Notes: a model not told the origin generated them from the sequence alone. A stretch of 64,000 bases of DNA from Hydractinia symbiolongicarpus (GCF_029227915.1 NC_079882.1:24495001-24559000); one strand, 5' to 3'. Counted from the first letter of the stretch, positions 10,985-23,744 are shown. Program-made: numbers and translations.

Positions 10985-11536
10985 CGAAAAAAAGTATTTT
11001 TTCTAAAGTGTGTTAAGATTCCAGGAAATAGTGGCCTCAATTTAGCTAAATTTCTAAAATGTATCAGGACCAGTAGAGTTTGTTTTAACCCTTAAACACT
11101 TTTTTAAAAAGAATAATTTTTATAAGAATCATTGAGACTCATTTTTTTTTAAATTCTAAAAACTTTTTTTTTTTCAAAATTTGATTCTCAAATTTAAAAG
11201 TATGCTTCTTATAAAACGTGTGTGTTTTGTCCTTCTTGTATGACTGTTTGATACGATCTTACCTTACTAACGAGAAACACCCATCTACATTGTTTACTTC
11301 TGCACTTTCCAAGTTTGACTAAGCATTTCACACGTTTGGGATCCTAGTGTTCGGCTCTCCCTTTCATCAGGAAATCTAGAAATTTTAAAGGTATTTCTTT
11401 CGTCGAAAGCACAAACATTGAGCAGGATTCTATTCATGTCGCCAGATCGGTAAATTATACACGCCCGTCATGACCCGAGTTTCGATTGTGGTAAACAGTT
11501 CTCGTTTGCATCTATGTAGATATTAGGCGCAGAAAA

Positions 11537-11542
11537 AATAAA
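11537..11542 (+). promoter_or_regulatory. Candidate polyadenylation signal AATAAA (PDSS2)
   Basis: The first clear AATAAA on the plus strand after the PDSS2 stop lies about 550 nt downstream. It is a plausible but unproven 3' end. Confidence 0.3.
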
Positions 11543-12333
11543 ATTTTTTTATGGAAAATCTGAAAAGATGTTTAAGAAAGCTAAATCCTGGCCATAAAAG
11601 CAAGATTTAACCTGCTGTAACCTTGTGATCACGAACTAAGTGCGTTTGTTCTTGTTGCTTCGTTGAGTTATAGTACCCTGTCTAATTGTGGGAGGGGGAG
11701 ATTACATACAGGGTGAAAATCTTTTAACACAAATTGAGGAAGGGGTAATCTGACAATTTTTTTTTTGTCGACAATTTTAACCTCATTAATTAAATCCGGT
11801 TGTTCATTTTGCAAAGTTTTTATGATGGATTCGTCATGCAGAAACTTTGATAATTTTAAGGCGTTAGGCGCGGTGTTAACTCTTAGCATCAACGTTTTGG
11901 AGCGAATTATCGGTGTTATTGTGCTAACACTGACTTTTCACACACTTTAACGTCAATAACGCTTTTAGGCCGTTACCTTCATTAGTGGGGACAAGGATAA
12001 ATATGACCACAACGTTAAACTGGGTAGTGGAGGAAGGTAATAATTAAAATAAGAACCTCATTTCCAGGACCATTTTAACATTGGTGTCGGAAAGAATTTT
12101 TTTCGCGCGTGTCCAATATCAAAAAGCGAAAAAAAGACCCTGGAACCAAATTCGGTGGAAGGGCAAATTGTTTTAAACCTTATGAAGGAGTTTCTATCAA
12201 CATCAGTAATTAGTACCAAGCAGCCTCAACCTCGTCCACAGGACTTTTTCGTCAGAAAGGGAAGAAAATTCCTGGGTACAAAGTTGATCAGCCCAACAAT
12301 GCGCATCAAGCGATTATGACAAGCAACATTACA

Positions 12334-12339
12334 TTTATT
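12334..12339 (-). promoter_or_regulatory. Candidate polyadenylation signal (tropomyosin)
   Basis: TTTATT on the plus strand reads AATAAA on the minus strand, about 130 nt after the tropomyosin stop. Confidence 0.4.
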
Positions 12340-12469
12340 TGCAAAAAATATAAGCCAGTCGTGGAGATATGTAAAAAAGTATACATAAATAAAAAGATTG
12401 AGAGTAAAAAAGTAGATTTTATATGTACAATTCCATACGAAAAATATTAAAAACGATAAAAGAATAAAG

Positions 12470-13900
12470 TTACATCTCGTTTATCTCAGCCAAAAGCGCA
12501 TCCAACTCAGCCTTAGTGGCTGTGTATTTATCCTTTGTTTCGTTAAGTTCTTCTTCCAGTTGTTCACACTCCTGTTCGAGTTCAGTTGATCTTTCTTCGA
12601 ACTGAGTCGCTTTTTCTTCCATCTCTCGATATTTTGTTTCGATGCCAGAAATTTTTGAATTTCCGCTTTCCGTCCGTTCTGCTGCTTGTCCTTCGTTGAT
12701 TTCCATGCTACGAAGTGAATTCCCTACCTGTGTTACTTCCACTTCGAGTTCTTTTACACGTGCGTCAGCAATTTCGCACCTCTCTTCTTCCTGATCAAGC
12801 TGTTCTTCTCCTTCCGCAAGTTGAAGAGCTAGCTCCTCGTGGGAGTTTTTCGCATCTTCGTTTTTAGTGACCAATTCTTCAAGCTCGGCTTCTAGTCTCG
12901 ATACGCGGGAATTATCAGCTGTCCCTCGATTTTCTAAAATTTTGCGAGCTTGATCACTTTCATCTGCGTTTTTCTCAGCCTCGCTCAATTTTTCATTAAG
13001 GTTATTGAGTCTGGATTCTGCTTCATCCAATTGATCTTCGAGGTCAGACAATTCCTTTGTTAGATCTGCAGTCTGAAGTAGAAACGAAGGACAAATTACC
13101 GTTGAAGGCAAGAAATATAATCACAATCCGCTATGAACTTACATTAACTACTTGGTAAACTAACAATTTCCACCTCCTCCCTTAGGACTCATTTTCCTTT
13201 TATTTACTGAGGCGGCGCGATGGGACAAAGATCCCTGGGAACTATGTTGCAAAGATTTAGATATTAAGCACTTCCAACCTCTTTCCAAGTTTTCTTCGCT
13301 GCTGTCGTCAATATTATTGACAGGGCTAATGAAATGTGAATGGGGGTGATATATACCCTTGAGAACAGGGGGGAGTTTTTAAAATTAATATAAAAATTAG
13401 TTTCTACGTGTGTGAAATTCGTAACATTTTTTTTCTGGCAAAGTTTTGCTTTAAATATTCCAATTGCGACAAAAAATGCTATCGCGGGATATTTCAGCTA
13501 TTTCCGGTGTAAAACAACCATATATGGTTATAAAATTACATGATCAACATGAAACGTCTGTATTGCTATAAAATTGTTTACATTTAATGCTGTTTGACAA
13601 ATATTAACTTGACAGTCAGTCAGTCGAAAAAAACAACAACATTATTGAATAATTGCAAACAAAACACCAACAATTTTTTAAAATGTTTACTATTGGCTTA
13701 TAAGAAGTAAACATAAGCAAATAATTAATTTAAAGCGGTAAAATTATAATTTTTATAAATATGTAATGACCTACCCTCGCTTCTGTTTCGTCAGCTTTTT
13801 CATTAGTCAGTGCAAGTTCATTCTCAGCATCGTCCGCAGCCCTATTGGCCTCTTCAAGCTTGGCCTTTAGTGTGGCCATCTTATTGCGAACAGCTTGCAT
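12470..13900 (-). CDS. TPM: Tropomyosin (short, non-muscle-length form)
   Basis: Two exons: 13900-13775 (42 codons, donor GTAGGT) and 13072-12470 (200 codons plus stop), joined in phase 0 to 242 residues. The protein begins MQAVRNKMATLKAKLEEA, matching the MDAIKKKM-type N-terminus of tropomyosins. It then runs as one uninterrupted coiled coil of alternating hydrophobic and acidic heptads, rich in Glu, Ala, Leu and Lys, to AELDALLAEINEM. There are no prolines in the rod, as expected. Length fits the low-molecular-weight class of about 248 residues rather than the 284-residue muscle class. It binds along actin filaments as a parallel dimer. One intron only is unusual next to vertebrate TPM genes. 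The start is chosen because the residues before the acceptor at 13073 in the second exon are intron translation. Confidence 0.92.
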
Positions 13901-15433
13901 GTTGGTTTATTGTTCTTGGAGACACTAAAAGGTCGGAGGTGGTGCAGTTGGTTGCGGTTTATCCGTCTGAGTGAGGGATGGGCAGCACGGGATGGTGTAT
14001 GTATAAGTTTGTTTTTAATAGAAACATTGAAGTTAATTGTAACCGGGTGTAATTTGTTAATTTTTGAATAATAATCAGACCTCTTACAAATCATTTTAAA
14101 ATCTCTTAAAACCCTCCAATGTTTTACGAGGTCAATCTTAAATGTTACTTTTTTTGGAAAATATCGTCCGTTATCAGGATGAAGTTCGAAGCGAAAGTTT
14201 AAGTTAAATATCCACGGACATGTTTATTTTTACATAGCTTTTAATGGATATCGTATACCCCCGTTTAGCTAATAAAGATTCACCCATACTAATTAAAACA
14301 TTAAAGCCGGCTTAATCTCGTAAGGCTCTAGTTACACCATAGTCATAAGAAAAGATGATTATGGCTAAACAAATGCATTTTCCATATGCCCTATTATCCA
14401 ATCTCTCCTGCCCTTCCAATTTATTTGAAACAATTTACGTATTAATTATAATATGTATAATTTATCTTTTACATATTATGGTTTTAGATCGAACTTACCT
14501 TAAAATTACTTAAAAATTTGTTTGAAGTTTGTGCCATCTAGTCTAGGCTTTATAACTCCGACTTCTTTTAATTCCTAATAGAGTTCATTTTAGTACGGGG
14601 GGGGGGGGGAATAAAATCAAAACAAAACAAATATATTCGAAGCAGTGTTAAAATAACAATAATATACACAATTTAAAAAATGAAAAACTTGTAATTTGTC
14701 CTTAACATTATATTATCGTGTTAATAAGTATAGTATTTATTTGAACCTGTATAATATAAAATTATAACGAAAAATGTATACCCGTTTGTCCTATGCTAAA
14801 AGGTATTGCTCGAAATGCGTGACTTTGCACCATGACTAAAAGCATCAAAATAAAAACAAAGTCTTTCCTTGAATTTAGTGGTCAAAGTCCGCTAATCATT
14901 TCATGGGATATCAAAACTTTTCTGCTCTATTATGTACAGGTTAGCTTTCCCTACTGTTTTTTAACTTTATACGTTTTTGGTGCAAACCAGTTTTTAATTT
15001 TGGACAAACGTCAAAGGAAAGAGTTTTAGAAGTAAAAGTTTGTTGATTTTTTTTTGATCGAAATTTCTGGATTTATTCAGGCTTGTAAGTGATATTGTAT
15101 GTCCAGGCAATATTATTGAGTCCAGGTTGTTAGCTACAATGGTTAAACTTAGAATATGTACAGCTAGCTAGCTATATATACAGAAAAATTATATTTTAAA
15201 GGGGCTACAAAGCGGAAGATGCTCATATATAGATGGATTCCAGGCAGCATGACGTCAATTGTTTACTTTTCAGTAGTAAGCTCTTTGGTTCTGGCATTTG
15301 TGTGGCAGGAAAAAAGATGCTAGGATTTGTTAAAAAGAGGTCTTTTTCTGTGGATTTCTTCTCATAAAAACACTGTTGATATTATAAACTATTATCAAGT
15401 GTAGATTAATGCCTCATTTTAAGTCCTAGAGAT
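13901..15433. other. Intergenic, AT-rich; poly-G run
   Basis: It holds the likely upstream region of tropomyosin. A run of about 11 G at 14598-14608 is the only marked feature. No gene was recognised. Confidence 0.5.
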
Positions 15434-15626
15434 GCGTTCGTGTAAAGAGAAGTACACTGATAATAACTTTGCTTCACCTAGCACACCCATCTTTATTCCT
15501 GCCAGGCAAGTGCCAAAGTCGAAAGAGCTTACCGCTGAAAATGTAAACAATGGAATCCATCTTTTTGAGGAACCTTTAACCAAGAGTCGGAAAATTTTGT
15601 TGAGTTTTAAAGTTTTGGCGAGTTAG
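15432..15626 (+). other. Small open reading frame of unknown significance (64 codons)
   Basis: It opens at an ATG after CCTAGAG and reads with ordinary amino-acid use (SPSTPIFIPARQVPKSKEL is the most protein-like part), ending TAG. No family is recognised, and no splice partner could be tied to the hydroxylase gene that starts 1.5 kb downstream. It could be a first exon, a micro-protein or chance. Confidence 0.2.
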
Positions 15627-16541
15627 TAACCTCTGCAGTGTGTGACTATGATCATAAATATTGTACATACACGATTTTCAAGAATATTAAATTTCTAAAA
15701 ATTTCATTATTCCCATTTCTCTATTGTTCTAAGAAATGACCTATTGTTTTAACCCTAGCATTATATTATAAAAGGTAATTTTTTAAAAAAGCATGTGGAA
15801 GACATTTCAGTGCTTGTTTTTAGTTTTAGAACAAGAAAAACCCTTTTAGTATTGCAATTAGTTTTCAGAATTATATACTTGTTTAACTACAAAATCTATT
15901 CTGTTAGAATATATATATTTTTGTGATTAAAAAATACACGCTGTCACAACAGCAATATTTGCTACTTGGTCTTAAGTTTAGCTTGATGTATATGGGTGGA
16001 AGATAAACAAGTGTGAAAGTCGCATTACTAAAAATAGGGTGACTAAGTGTGGACAATAAATGATCATCTGTTTTGCGCAATCAATGTGGTTCACTTTCCT
16101 GTGCAGAGATTGTGTTTAGCCCCCAATGTTTTATGACTAGGCTCAAAATATATAACTTGTCCACTTTTGTTACTCTCAGTTAAGGTTTCTCAAATGAGCA
16201 TCTTCTGAAGAGGCTAAGATATCTGATGTTGATGTAGCACCTATCCTCACACATTTTTAATAACATAACAATATATATATAGCTAAAATGGTATTTTCCT
16301 AAAAAATACATTAACTCTCGGTATTTTTCAGTATTCCTTTTTAGCGATATAATAAGCTACAGTCTGCATAATATACATTTTTTATATAAGCATATACATA
16401 ATTTTCAAAATCAGGCTCCTGTATACTTAATCCTAATTTTTAAAAAGGCTCAGATTATGCTTGTGATATGCTTGCCACTGGCTTATCTTTTCTGGCTGGT
16501 CCGTCTTTTATTTAACACATATTGTGTGTTTCGCCTGCAGT

Positions 16542-16584
16542 TACCATTTTGCGTGGCAGACATATACTGATATTATATTATAGA
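16542..16584 (-). mobile_element. Helitron 5'-end fragment
   Basis: On the minus strand it begins TCTATAATATAATATC and includes the TGCCACGCAAAATGGTA segment shared with the copy at 54037-54170. The hairpin and CTAG end are missing. Confidence 0.5.
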
Positions 16585-16911
16585 TAAAGGTAGGCAAAAG
16601 TAATATGTGCTATTTGTTTCACTAAGCTTGAGCCTGCATATGCTTATAAACATTGCTTATAAGAAAAACATGTAATACATAACTTTAATGAGGAAGCAAA
16701 GAAACTATAAAAACACCATATATATATATTTATAGTATATAAATAGTCTTAAGAAAATAATTAATTAATAAACAGATGTACATATTTAACATGGCTAGCC
16801 CCACAAATATCAAGTGATATACCCTGTGTATTATTTTCAGGAGTGCCTTTGATGGGGATTCCTAGAGTATTTAATGCTCATTTTGACCTATGCATACACA
16901 ATTAGGGTCCA

Positions 16912-17010
16912 CACTCTACTACACAACTCCCTGCAACATTCAACGCCTCACACAGGGTTCATCACAAGGTGTTGGTTAACCCAGGGCTGTTTGTAACGTT
17001 GAATTTTATC
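16912..17010 (-). repeat. SINE 3'-body fragment related to 61598-61790
   Basis: The reverse complement matches the body of the SINE at 61598. Shared blocks are GTTAACCCAGGGC, the CAACTCCC.GCAACAT.CAACG block and the CACACAG block, in the same order and spacing. The tRNA-like head is absent. Confidence 0.5.
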
Positions 17011-17156
17011 TTCTGTGTAAGAATAACTTAGTTTACCAGCTTATAAAGAAATTGTATTTTAATGTAATATTTTTAAGTTATAGTATTCAAATATGTTGTT
17101 TCTAAATAAAAACATTTCTTTTAAAGTAGAATATATTATTATTATTTTAGCTAGTC

Positions 17157-20100
17157 ATGGAGAAGGTTTGCGTACCTGATTCTGAATTGCCTGATTGGGC
17201 AAAACCCAAATTAAAAGGTTCACCACCATCTGAGGTATGTATAAGCTTTTGTTGTATATATTTAAAAGATTTTGGACATTTCAAAGGTATCCTCAGACGT
17301 AAAAAGACATTGGGCTTGTTTTTACTCTCATGATACATATTTTATTGAGTTATTAAAATTTAATTCTGCTGCGTAAATTATGATGTTACAAAATGACATT
17401 TCAGCATTTTCCATCACCAAACATTTTAAGCCTGTCACATAATATGAATTTCCATATTGAGTTAATTAATGATTCATAATTTTAACCTTAATAAAATATA
17501 AATAAAAACACAAAAAATACACAAAAAATTGCAGAATATTTTTTATTTAAACAAATATAAGTTTAACAATACTTCTGACCTCTGAATGCCTCAAGAATCA
17601 TTTTGACAAAAAATCAAGAAAAATGGACAAATTGATCGATTCTTTGCAATCAGGTGATATGTTTTGCTTTTTACCTGCAGCAGTTTTATTTTTTTATTCG
17701 ATTGTTTCTTTAAAATATTTTCAGTATAATGGACTTAGGAAACCTGCATTATTAAAACAATTTATTTACAAAACACTATCTTTATTTAAGACGTTATTAA
17801 TTATCCCACTGATTCCATTTGTCGTTCAGGGAATGTGTAAATGGTGAAATTATTTAACTTGAAATGTCAGGAAAAGGTCAAGGGATTTCATTTAAAAAAT
17901 CTTTTACAAACCAATCAATTGTTTTTAAAAACCTTATATATGTGTGTATAAGGAGTGGTGTTACTTATTTACTTTGAAACTAGGTGAAATCCAATGTTTT
18001 TGGTGCTGCAAAGAAAATAGCATTCATAATTGGAACAGCTATATTGGTTGTTGCATCTGTGCGAAATTCTGTCACATGGTTAGTATAATTTGATAGTTAG
18101 AATATCTAACACAAAACTGCACAAGAATAGCCAGTCTTTTCTCAGTAATTTTAATATACTGATAATTTGATCACAGTAAGATTATGTTTTCTTTATTTAG
18201 AAAAAAACAAAAGTTATACATTTTATTATCTTGTAAAAAACAAAAACCCAATCAGTCAAGAATTAACACAACACAAATAATATGTTCTGACCTTCTTAAC
18301 GATACCGACACAAAAACCATCTTCAAACATATTGCACAATCTTTAACCACCATCTCTTTTAATTGTTACATTTGCCATTTTATACTATATTCCTCTCTTA
18401 AAAATAATAATTTTTAAGCTGTATTCCTCTCTTAATAAGATTGAATTACCGTTGTACTCGGTTCATCCTGGATTACCTTTAAATAAGTTTATAAAAAAAG
18501 TCCAAATGACATGCCCTAATCATTGGGTCCAGCCCATTTTGAAACGTTCTTATTTCGATCCGAATGTCCTGTGACAATGTGAGGGGTCTTTAAAAGATCA
18601 AGTAACAGGTATCAATCAATTGTTGGGCCTGGCCCATTTTATGACAGTTTCTAAACAAATCCAAAAGGCATGTGTCAGTATTTCCCGGCTAATCTTGATT
18701 CAAGTCAAAACAGATGTGTCATCCGACATAGATGGGTTGTACTGCCTAAAGACAGGCTAGTTTAGCGTTGAAAGTTAGGGTTAGTTTTCATAATTGGGTC
18801 AAACAGTTACATCACATAACTATAGGCAATGTTTACTGGATGGGATATTATGTTCTTCATTCCTTTGTGGTAGTTGTTTATATATAAAAATCTCTTTTTT
18901 TCATCTTTTCTCATCATTTAGTCAGGGCATTTATTTTTGCATGGTTGCTTAAGTTTTTATTGAGAATGATTTCTTTGTTATTTTTTCTCTAGGCATTTTG
19001 AAAGATTTTGGGGAGCATCAAAATATTTTTACCAGGATATTTGGAATGTTGTGCATCGTGATATCTGCAATGAAAATAACTTGGTTTTGGCAACTATTGG
19101 TGAGAATATTACTTGACACAAACAAAATTTGTTAATAATATTCTAATGACAAGTAGCTAACGAATATCATTGGATGTTATATATAGGTACACATGCTTTC
19201 TTGTTTCTCTACTTTTGGATGAATTCAATCTTTTTCATGTACTTGGATATTTTCAAACCAAAATACTTCATGAAGTACAAGATTCAAGAAGATAAAATGG
19301 TAGGTGGGTCCTTTGGGTTTTTTTACCATTAGTTAAGGAATACTGTGAACTCTGTCTCGAATATTTTCTATCTAAAACTCCCTCTTTATCTGCAACACGC
19401 ACGTTGGTCACACTCTATGTCACTTTCAAGTAGATTATCACTATTTCCGGTCCCTTGCAGGTTTTTTAGTGAGTCCACTGCATAAAAAGTTCGTTGTATA
19501 TGTACCTCCTGCTGTGTGTTGTTAGTTATATTTTTCAATCTTTTATGCTTATTTAATTGACTTTTATGTAGGTTACCATGCCTCGCCTACGACACGCTAT
19601 ATTAGTTTGCATGCGCAACCAATTGATTGGTCTCGCTGTCTCATTCCCTCTGTATTATCTTATGGATTATCGAGGTTGTTATTACAAAGCAGAAGAACTT
19701 CCAACATTCCAATGGGTGTTGTTTGAATTGATTGTGTTTATACTTGTGGAAGAATTTTTCTTTTATTACAGTCATAGGCAAGTCTCTTTAATAATAGCCG
19801 TCGTCTGTCTGTCTGTCTATGTCCGCGAAAGCCGTGTCCTGTTGCGGAAACACGAAATTTTTAAATGCGCACTAATACCAAATGCGATATATTTTTGTCC
19901 ACTTTGTTGCGACGATTAAATTTAAAGGACGGGCGAACCCGTGGATTTTTCCACGGGCTACTGACTAGTCTATAATAATAGCCGTATTCTGTTTAAAATG
20001 GGAGCCGAATTGCTATGTTATTTAAAGGAAGAGAGATAAAAGGATCGGTTGAATAAGATGTGATCCTTAAAACCTTATATACATTAATCAATCCGTAATC

Positions 20101-22043
20101 ATTAGAGTTAACAAAAAATGTTTTCGATAAATAAAATCAAGGTATTTCAAAGGGTGTGGCCTTAAAGTATGTAGAGACGCTAAACGAAATTTTAAACGGA
20201 GGACAGGGTGAGAATTCAGAGTGTTAAAACCGAGTTAGTTGACGAAGCTTCAACCAAATATAAATTTTCAGATTCACTGTAATTTTGTGACTTTCAAATA
20301 TTATGTCCAGTTTTTATGTTTTTTTTCCTCAAATTTAAATAAAGAGTTTAGGGTGATAATTCATTTGTCGTTTTGTTGTGGAATCAGCAAATTCTATCGA
20401 ATTTAGGCTGTTGCTGTTGGGAGATAATGTGCCTAATTTTAACCACTTATATTTAGGTTACTTCACCATCCACGCATCTATAGACATATCCATAAAGTAC
20501 ATCACGAGTGGACTGCTTCCATATCCATCATTGGCATCTACGCCCACCCTTTTGAACATGTCGTTTCCAACCTCTTGCCAGTGTTTTTCGGACCTTTATT
20601 GATGGGATCTCACATCGCTACTTTGTGGATGTGGAGCTGCATGGTTATAACTTCAACACAAATATCACACGGTGGCTATCACCTACCCTTTCTTCCGTCA
20701 CCAGAAGCTCACGATTACCATCATTTGAAGTAAGTAGTAGTCAATGTTGAAGTGTTATATACATCCTGTATGAAGTGATTTTCTCAACAGAGAATCTACC
20801 TTGATGAAAGCATTTGTTTGCGGAAGGAAAGTTGCAAATGTCCTTCCTTGTGTAAAAAATACGGAATATAAATTTTCAAATATGAGGCAAGTTCAAAAAC
20901 AGTAGTTCCCAACCTCGCTCCCAGAGCTTTTTGCCTCTCATCGGCGCTGCGCTTATTGATACGTCTAACGTCTCGCCGTCCGATATGCGAAAAGAGACAA
21001 CTTGTCCTGGGATCGAGGTTGATTAATTCTACATTCTTTCTTCGGCATTTATTCGTTTCTGTAAGGTAACCTTAATTTTGACTACACTATTTGCACGATC
21101 ATAAACGGGGATTTTTTAGACAATCTGATCAAGTATTTTTTTTTGAGCATCACTGGAATTTACTATTTTATTGGTGCAGTGATTCGATTAACAGAAAAAT
21201 TATAGTAAAATATTCAATTTTGGAATTGAGAAAAAAAAAAAATAAGTTATGTTGTGTAGTGTTAACCCTTTTTTTTTAATTTTTTTTTTTTTTGCAGTGG
21301 TGTGGCTACCACTCCCATCGGTTTATTTAGTTGTAGGCTATAAATGTTATCTGATCTAAGATGTTACTAAAAATAAAACATCGCATATTCCTCGTCGATT
21401 GACGTCGACTGGGCGATCGAATACAAAAGTAGGATTGCTTTCTACTCCTTCGTCCATCGATTAAAATTTATCCAATGAGATCATTATATTACAAATCTAC
21501 GAACTCATTGGGGAAAATTGCTTCTCTTTTTCACCGAAAATGCCATCGATCGATCGACCACGTTTGTTTAAGCATTTAGAGAATAATATTCACAAGACAA
21601 CTAAAGGGTTTCAATGTGGAAGAAATAAACTTCACAAATCTATTATATATAGTGGTAGGAAAATCAGAAGAAAAAATTTTAGGTAAATTGTTTTGTAATT
21701 TGCGCGAATTAGTGTCCTAATAATTTTCGCGGGAACTGATTTTTGGAAGATTGAATAAATTCCTACAAGAATTAATCACCTGTCTGCATTGTACCAAAGT
21801 AAAATTCACGAAAAAAAAAGCAAACACAGAACTATGTACGCTTTCAATCTTCTGTCTTTCCACGTTAGGTTCATCAACAATTTCGGAGTGTTGGGTGTGT
21901 TGGATCGATTGCATGGTACAGACCGTTTGTTTTTGAAAACAAAAGCGTACGATCGACACATCATGTTGATCGGGCTGACACCTGCTAAAGAACTCTTCCC
22001 AGACGAAGGCAAGAAGATCGCACAAGAAAAAAAATGCTCTTAA
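17157..22043 (+). CDS. FAXDC2: Fatty acid hydroxylase domain-containing protein 2-like (sterol desaturase/hydroxylase superfamily)
   Basis: Seven exons: 17157-17234, 17984-18078, 18993-19099, 19187-19299, 19572-19777, 20457-20729, 21869-22043. Their phases agree and they total 348 residues, close to human FAXDC2 (333). The three histidine boxes of the membrane di-iron hydroxylases are intact: HRLLHH at 199-204, HIHKVHH at 210-216 and HDYHH at 285-289, with HGGYHLPFLPSPEAH before the last. Hydrophobic segments near residues 36-52, 95-113, 140-160 and 175-195 fit an ER multi-pass protein. The predicted reaction is O2-dependent hydroxylation of a lipid or sterol-like substrate; the substrate is unknown. 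The intron after exon 5 starts with GC, not GT: reading AG|GCAAGT preserves the HRLLHH box, whereas the GT 4 nt later breaks it. A Helitron begins at the +6 position of that donor. Confidence 0.93.
19783..19968 (+). mobile_element. Non-autonomous Helitron, copy 2 (in hydroxylase intron 5)
   Basis: It starts TCTCTTTAATAATAGCC and ends with the family hairpin (CCCGTGGA/TCCACGGG) and CTAG followed by T. The interior differs from copies 1 and 4 but matches copy 3 (the AAATTTTTAAATGCGCAC and GCGATATATTTT blocks). The first base is the +6 base of the GC splice donor of exon 19572-19777. Confidence 0.75.
19969..20005 (+). mobile_element. Second Helitron 5' end immediately after copy 2
   Basis: Directly after CTAG of copy 2, another family-like start appears (TCTATAATAATAGCCGTATTC). 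No matching hairpin end was found downstream in this intron, so this is a tandem or truncated copy. Confidence 0.4.
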
Positions 22044-22217
22044 ATTTCTCATATCTTAAAGTTGTGACACTTCCTGTATTTATCTTAAATATTTAACCGT
22101 TTGTAACCTTTTTAATCTCTTTTTTAAATGCAGGTCTTGCTGTACATTTTGTTTAGTTGAACGCGATTATATCTGATCTCTCATGAAGTAAATCTACACA
22201 TACACTGTTAACCACTT

Positions 22218-22223
22218 AATAAA
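22218..22223 (+). promoter_or_regulatory. Candidate polyadenylation signal AATAAA (hydroxylase gene)
   Basis: AATAAA lies 175 nt after the stop codon and is the first on this strand. Confidence 0.5.
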
Positions 22224-23744
22224 CTTGTATAGTTTGGTAATTGTTTTACCCTTTTAATGATTGTATATTTTGTTTCAATAATAGCTTGCATAGTATAGCT
22301 TAGAAAGATTCTTTTCCTACCTTTTATATCTATTATGGCAGCCATATTTGTTTTGCAATGCGTTTCAACTATTTCGAAACAACATTTTTGATAGTTTATA
22401 ACTGGAACAACAAATTTTGGCGGGACACTCTAAAAGCTGATTTTATATGGTATAAAATATCAAACATTACCAGATTTTCTTGGACGTCGGTTTGCTGTTA
22501 AAAATATATATAAAAAAAAAACAGAATAACAAAGAATAATTAGGATGATTCTCACGCAGACAAAAATCCGCGTATTCTCATGAAATTAATTTATTTCTTA
22601 CAAAATGCTTTACAATCTCGTAAAAGTGAAGTTTAGTCACATATTGATTTTTTCTCAATGTGGTCAACAAAACGGGGATTCGATACGAAAATGTGAGTGA
22701 AAAGCGACACGATAAGATTAAAGCTGTCCTTTTTTTACAATACAATAACTTATAAACTACAATATCTCTGAGACATATCCACAAGCAAAATAAAAATTAC
22801 AAAGTACAAGAACGGCAACGAAGCTTTACATTCCATAAAACGTTGTTGATTCCATGAGTTGGAGGACACTACTTCTTCTCGTTATTTTATGGGTTTTGAA
22901 AAGCATATAATTTTTGGTAGCCTTTTTTTCCCTAACTTCCTGTGCAAATACGAGCAGGAATTTGAAACCACTTTATCATTTTTTAAAAGAAGAAGCTTCG
23001 CCGACCATGCACGACTTAAAATTAAATTCAAAGTTCGCTATTTTGGGAAGCTGATAAACGTTGTAACGTTGTCGAGAATCAAACTTTTAAAAAACGCAAC
23101 ATGTACACGAAAACACAAGTAAAAAATGAACACTTAACAAAGAACATATAGATAAAATTCTTTTCGATATAAAAATATGATTATGCTGGACTCAGCCAAA
23201 AAAAGGAAAAAAAATTATATATATATAAATATGTACATATGCATCTAAATTAAATGAAAAGATTTCCGCCATATTTTTATTAAAAATTTTCATTTTCCGC
23301 GCGAAAATCTGTTTCCGTTGTTACGTCACATCGCAACAAATAATGAAATTGAATAATGTCAATAACAAATTCGAGTAATATCGATGAAATCTTCGAGTAA
23401 TATCGACGAAATGTCTTCGAGTAATATCGATGAAATCTTCGAGTAATCAAATTGCTTTGTCAGGATATAAAGAAGTAGAGCAAGAACATCATTTTTTTTA
23501 AGAAGCATGTTTTAATAAGTAAGCATGTAATGGTTGGAAAAGAATGAAAAAATAAACTCAAATTTTTTCTTCTCATTGTGTACAATCTCATTGTGAGAGA
23601 ACTTTCCTTCAAAGAAAAAGTAAGTAACAGAAAAAGCTGCTGAAAGGAAGCTTTCCCAAATCATATAAATATAATTTTTAATTTTGTATCCGAATAAATA
23701 AACTGCCATCTTTATCGTTCTTACAACCTGTGTCAAAACCTCGC
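22224..23744. other. Convergent intergenic region and 3' UTR of the phosphatase gene
   Basis: No coding region is recognised. On the minus strand AATAAA occurs at 23281-23276 and 22595-22590, candidate 3' ends of the phosphatase transcript. A 27-bp-type minisatellite lies at 23371-23448. Confidence 0.45.
23371..23448. repeat. Minisatellite, TCGAGTAATATCGA-type unit
   Basis: About three full units and a partial one of 24-27 bp. Each contains TTCGAGTAATATCGA followed by TGAAATC or CGAAATGTC. The core is itself nearly palindromic. Confidence 0.8.

Larger units (their letters stand above)
10985..12469. other. Intergenic between convergent PDSS2 and tropomyosin genes
   Basis: No recognised gene. 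An open stretch on the plus strand (about 12069-12319) after TTTCCAG has a Pro/Arg/Phe-rich reading. Its bases resemble fragments near 13235 and 21000 (CCTGGGA.C.A.GTTG), so it is more likely an old dispersed repeat than an exon. Confidence 0.35.
15627..17156. other. AT-rich upstream region of the hydroxylase gene with repeat fragments
   Basis: No coding region. It holds a Helitron 5' fragment (16542-16584, minus) and a SINE 3' fragment (16912-17010, minus). Several TATA-rich runs exist, but none can be singled out as a promoter. Confidence 0.5.

Noticed and set aside
12069-12319. Possible exon after TTTCCAG reading to a TGA
   Set aside because: No partner exon or domain; its words recur in other non-coding places, so a dispersed repeat is more likely.
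19777-19785. Conventional GT donor four bases downstream of the GC donor
   Set aside because: It would change the frame and destroy the HRLLHH histidine box that the next exon continues perfectly.
23371-23448. CRISPR-like array
   Set aside because: Units are 24-27 bp without unique spacers and in a eukaryotic genome; it is a minisatellite.
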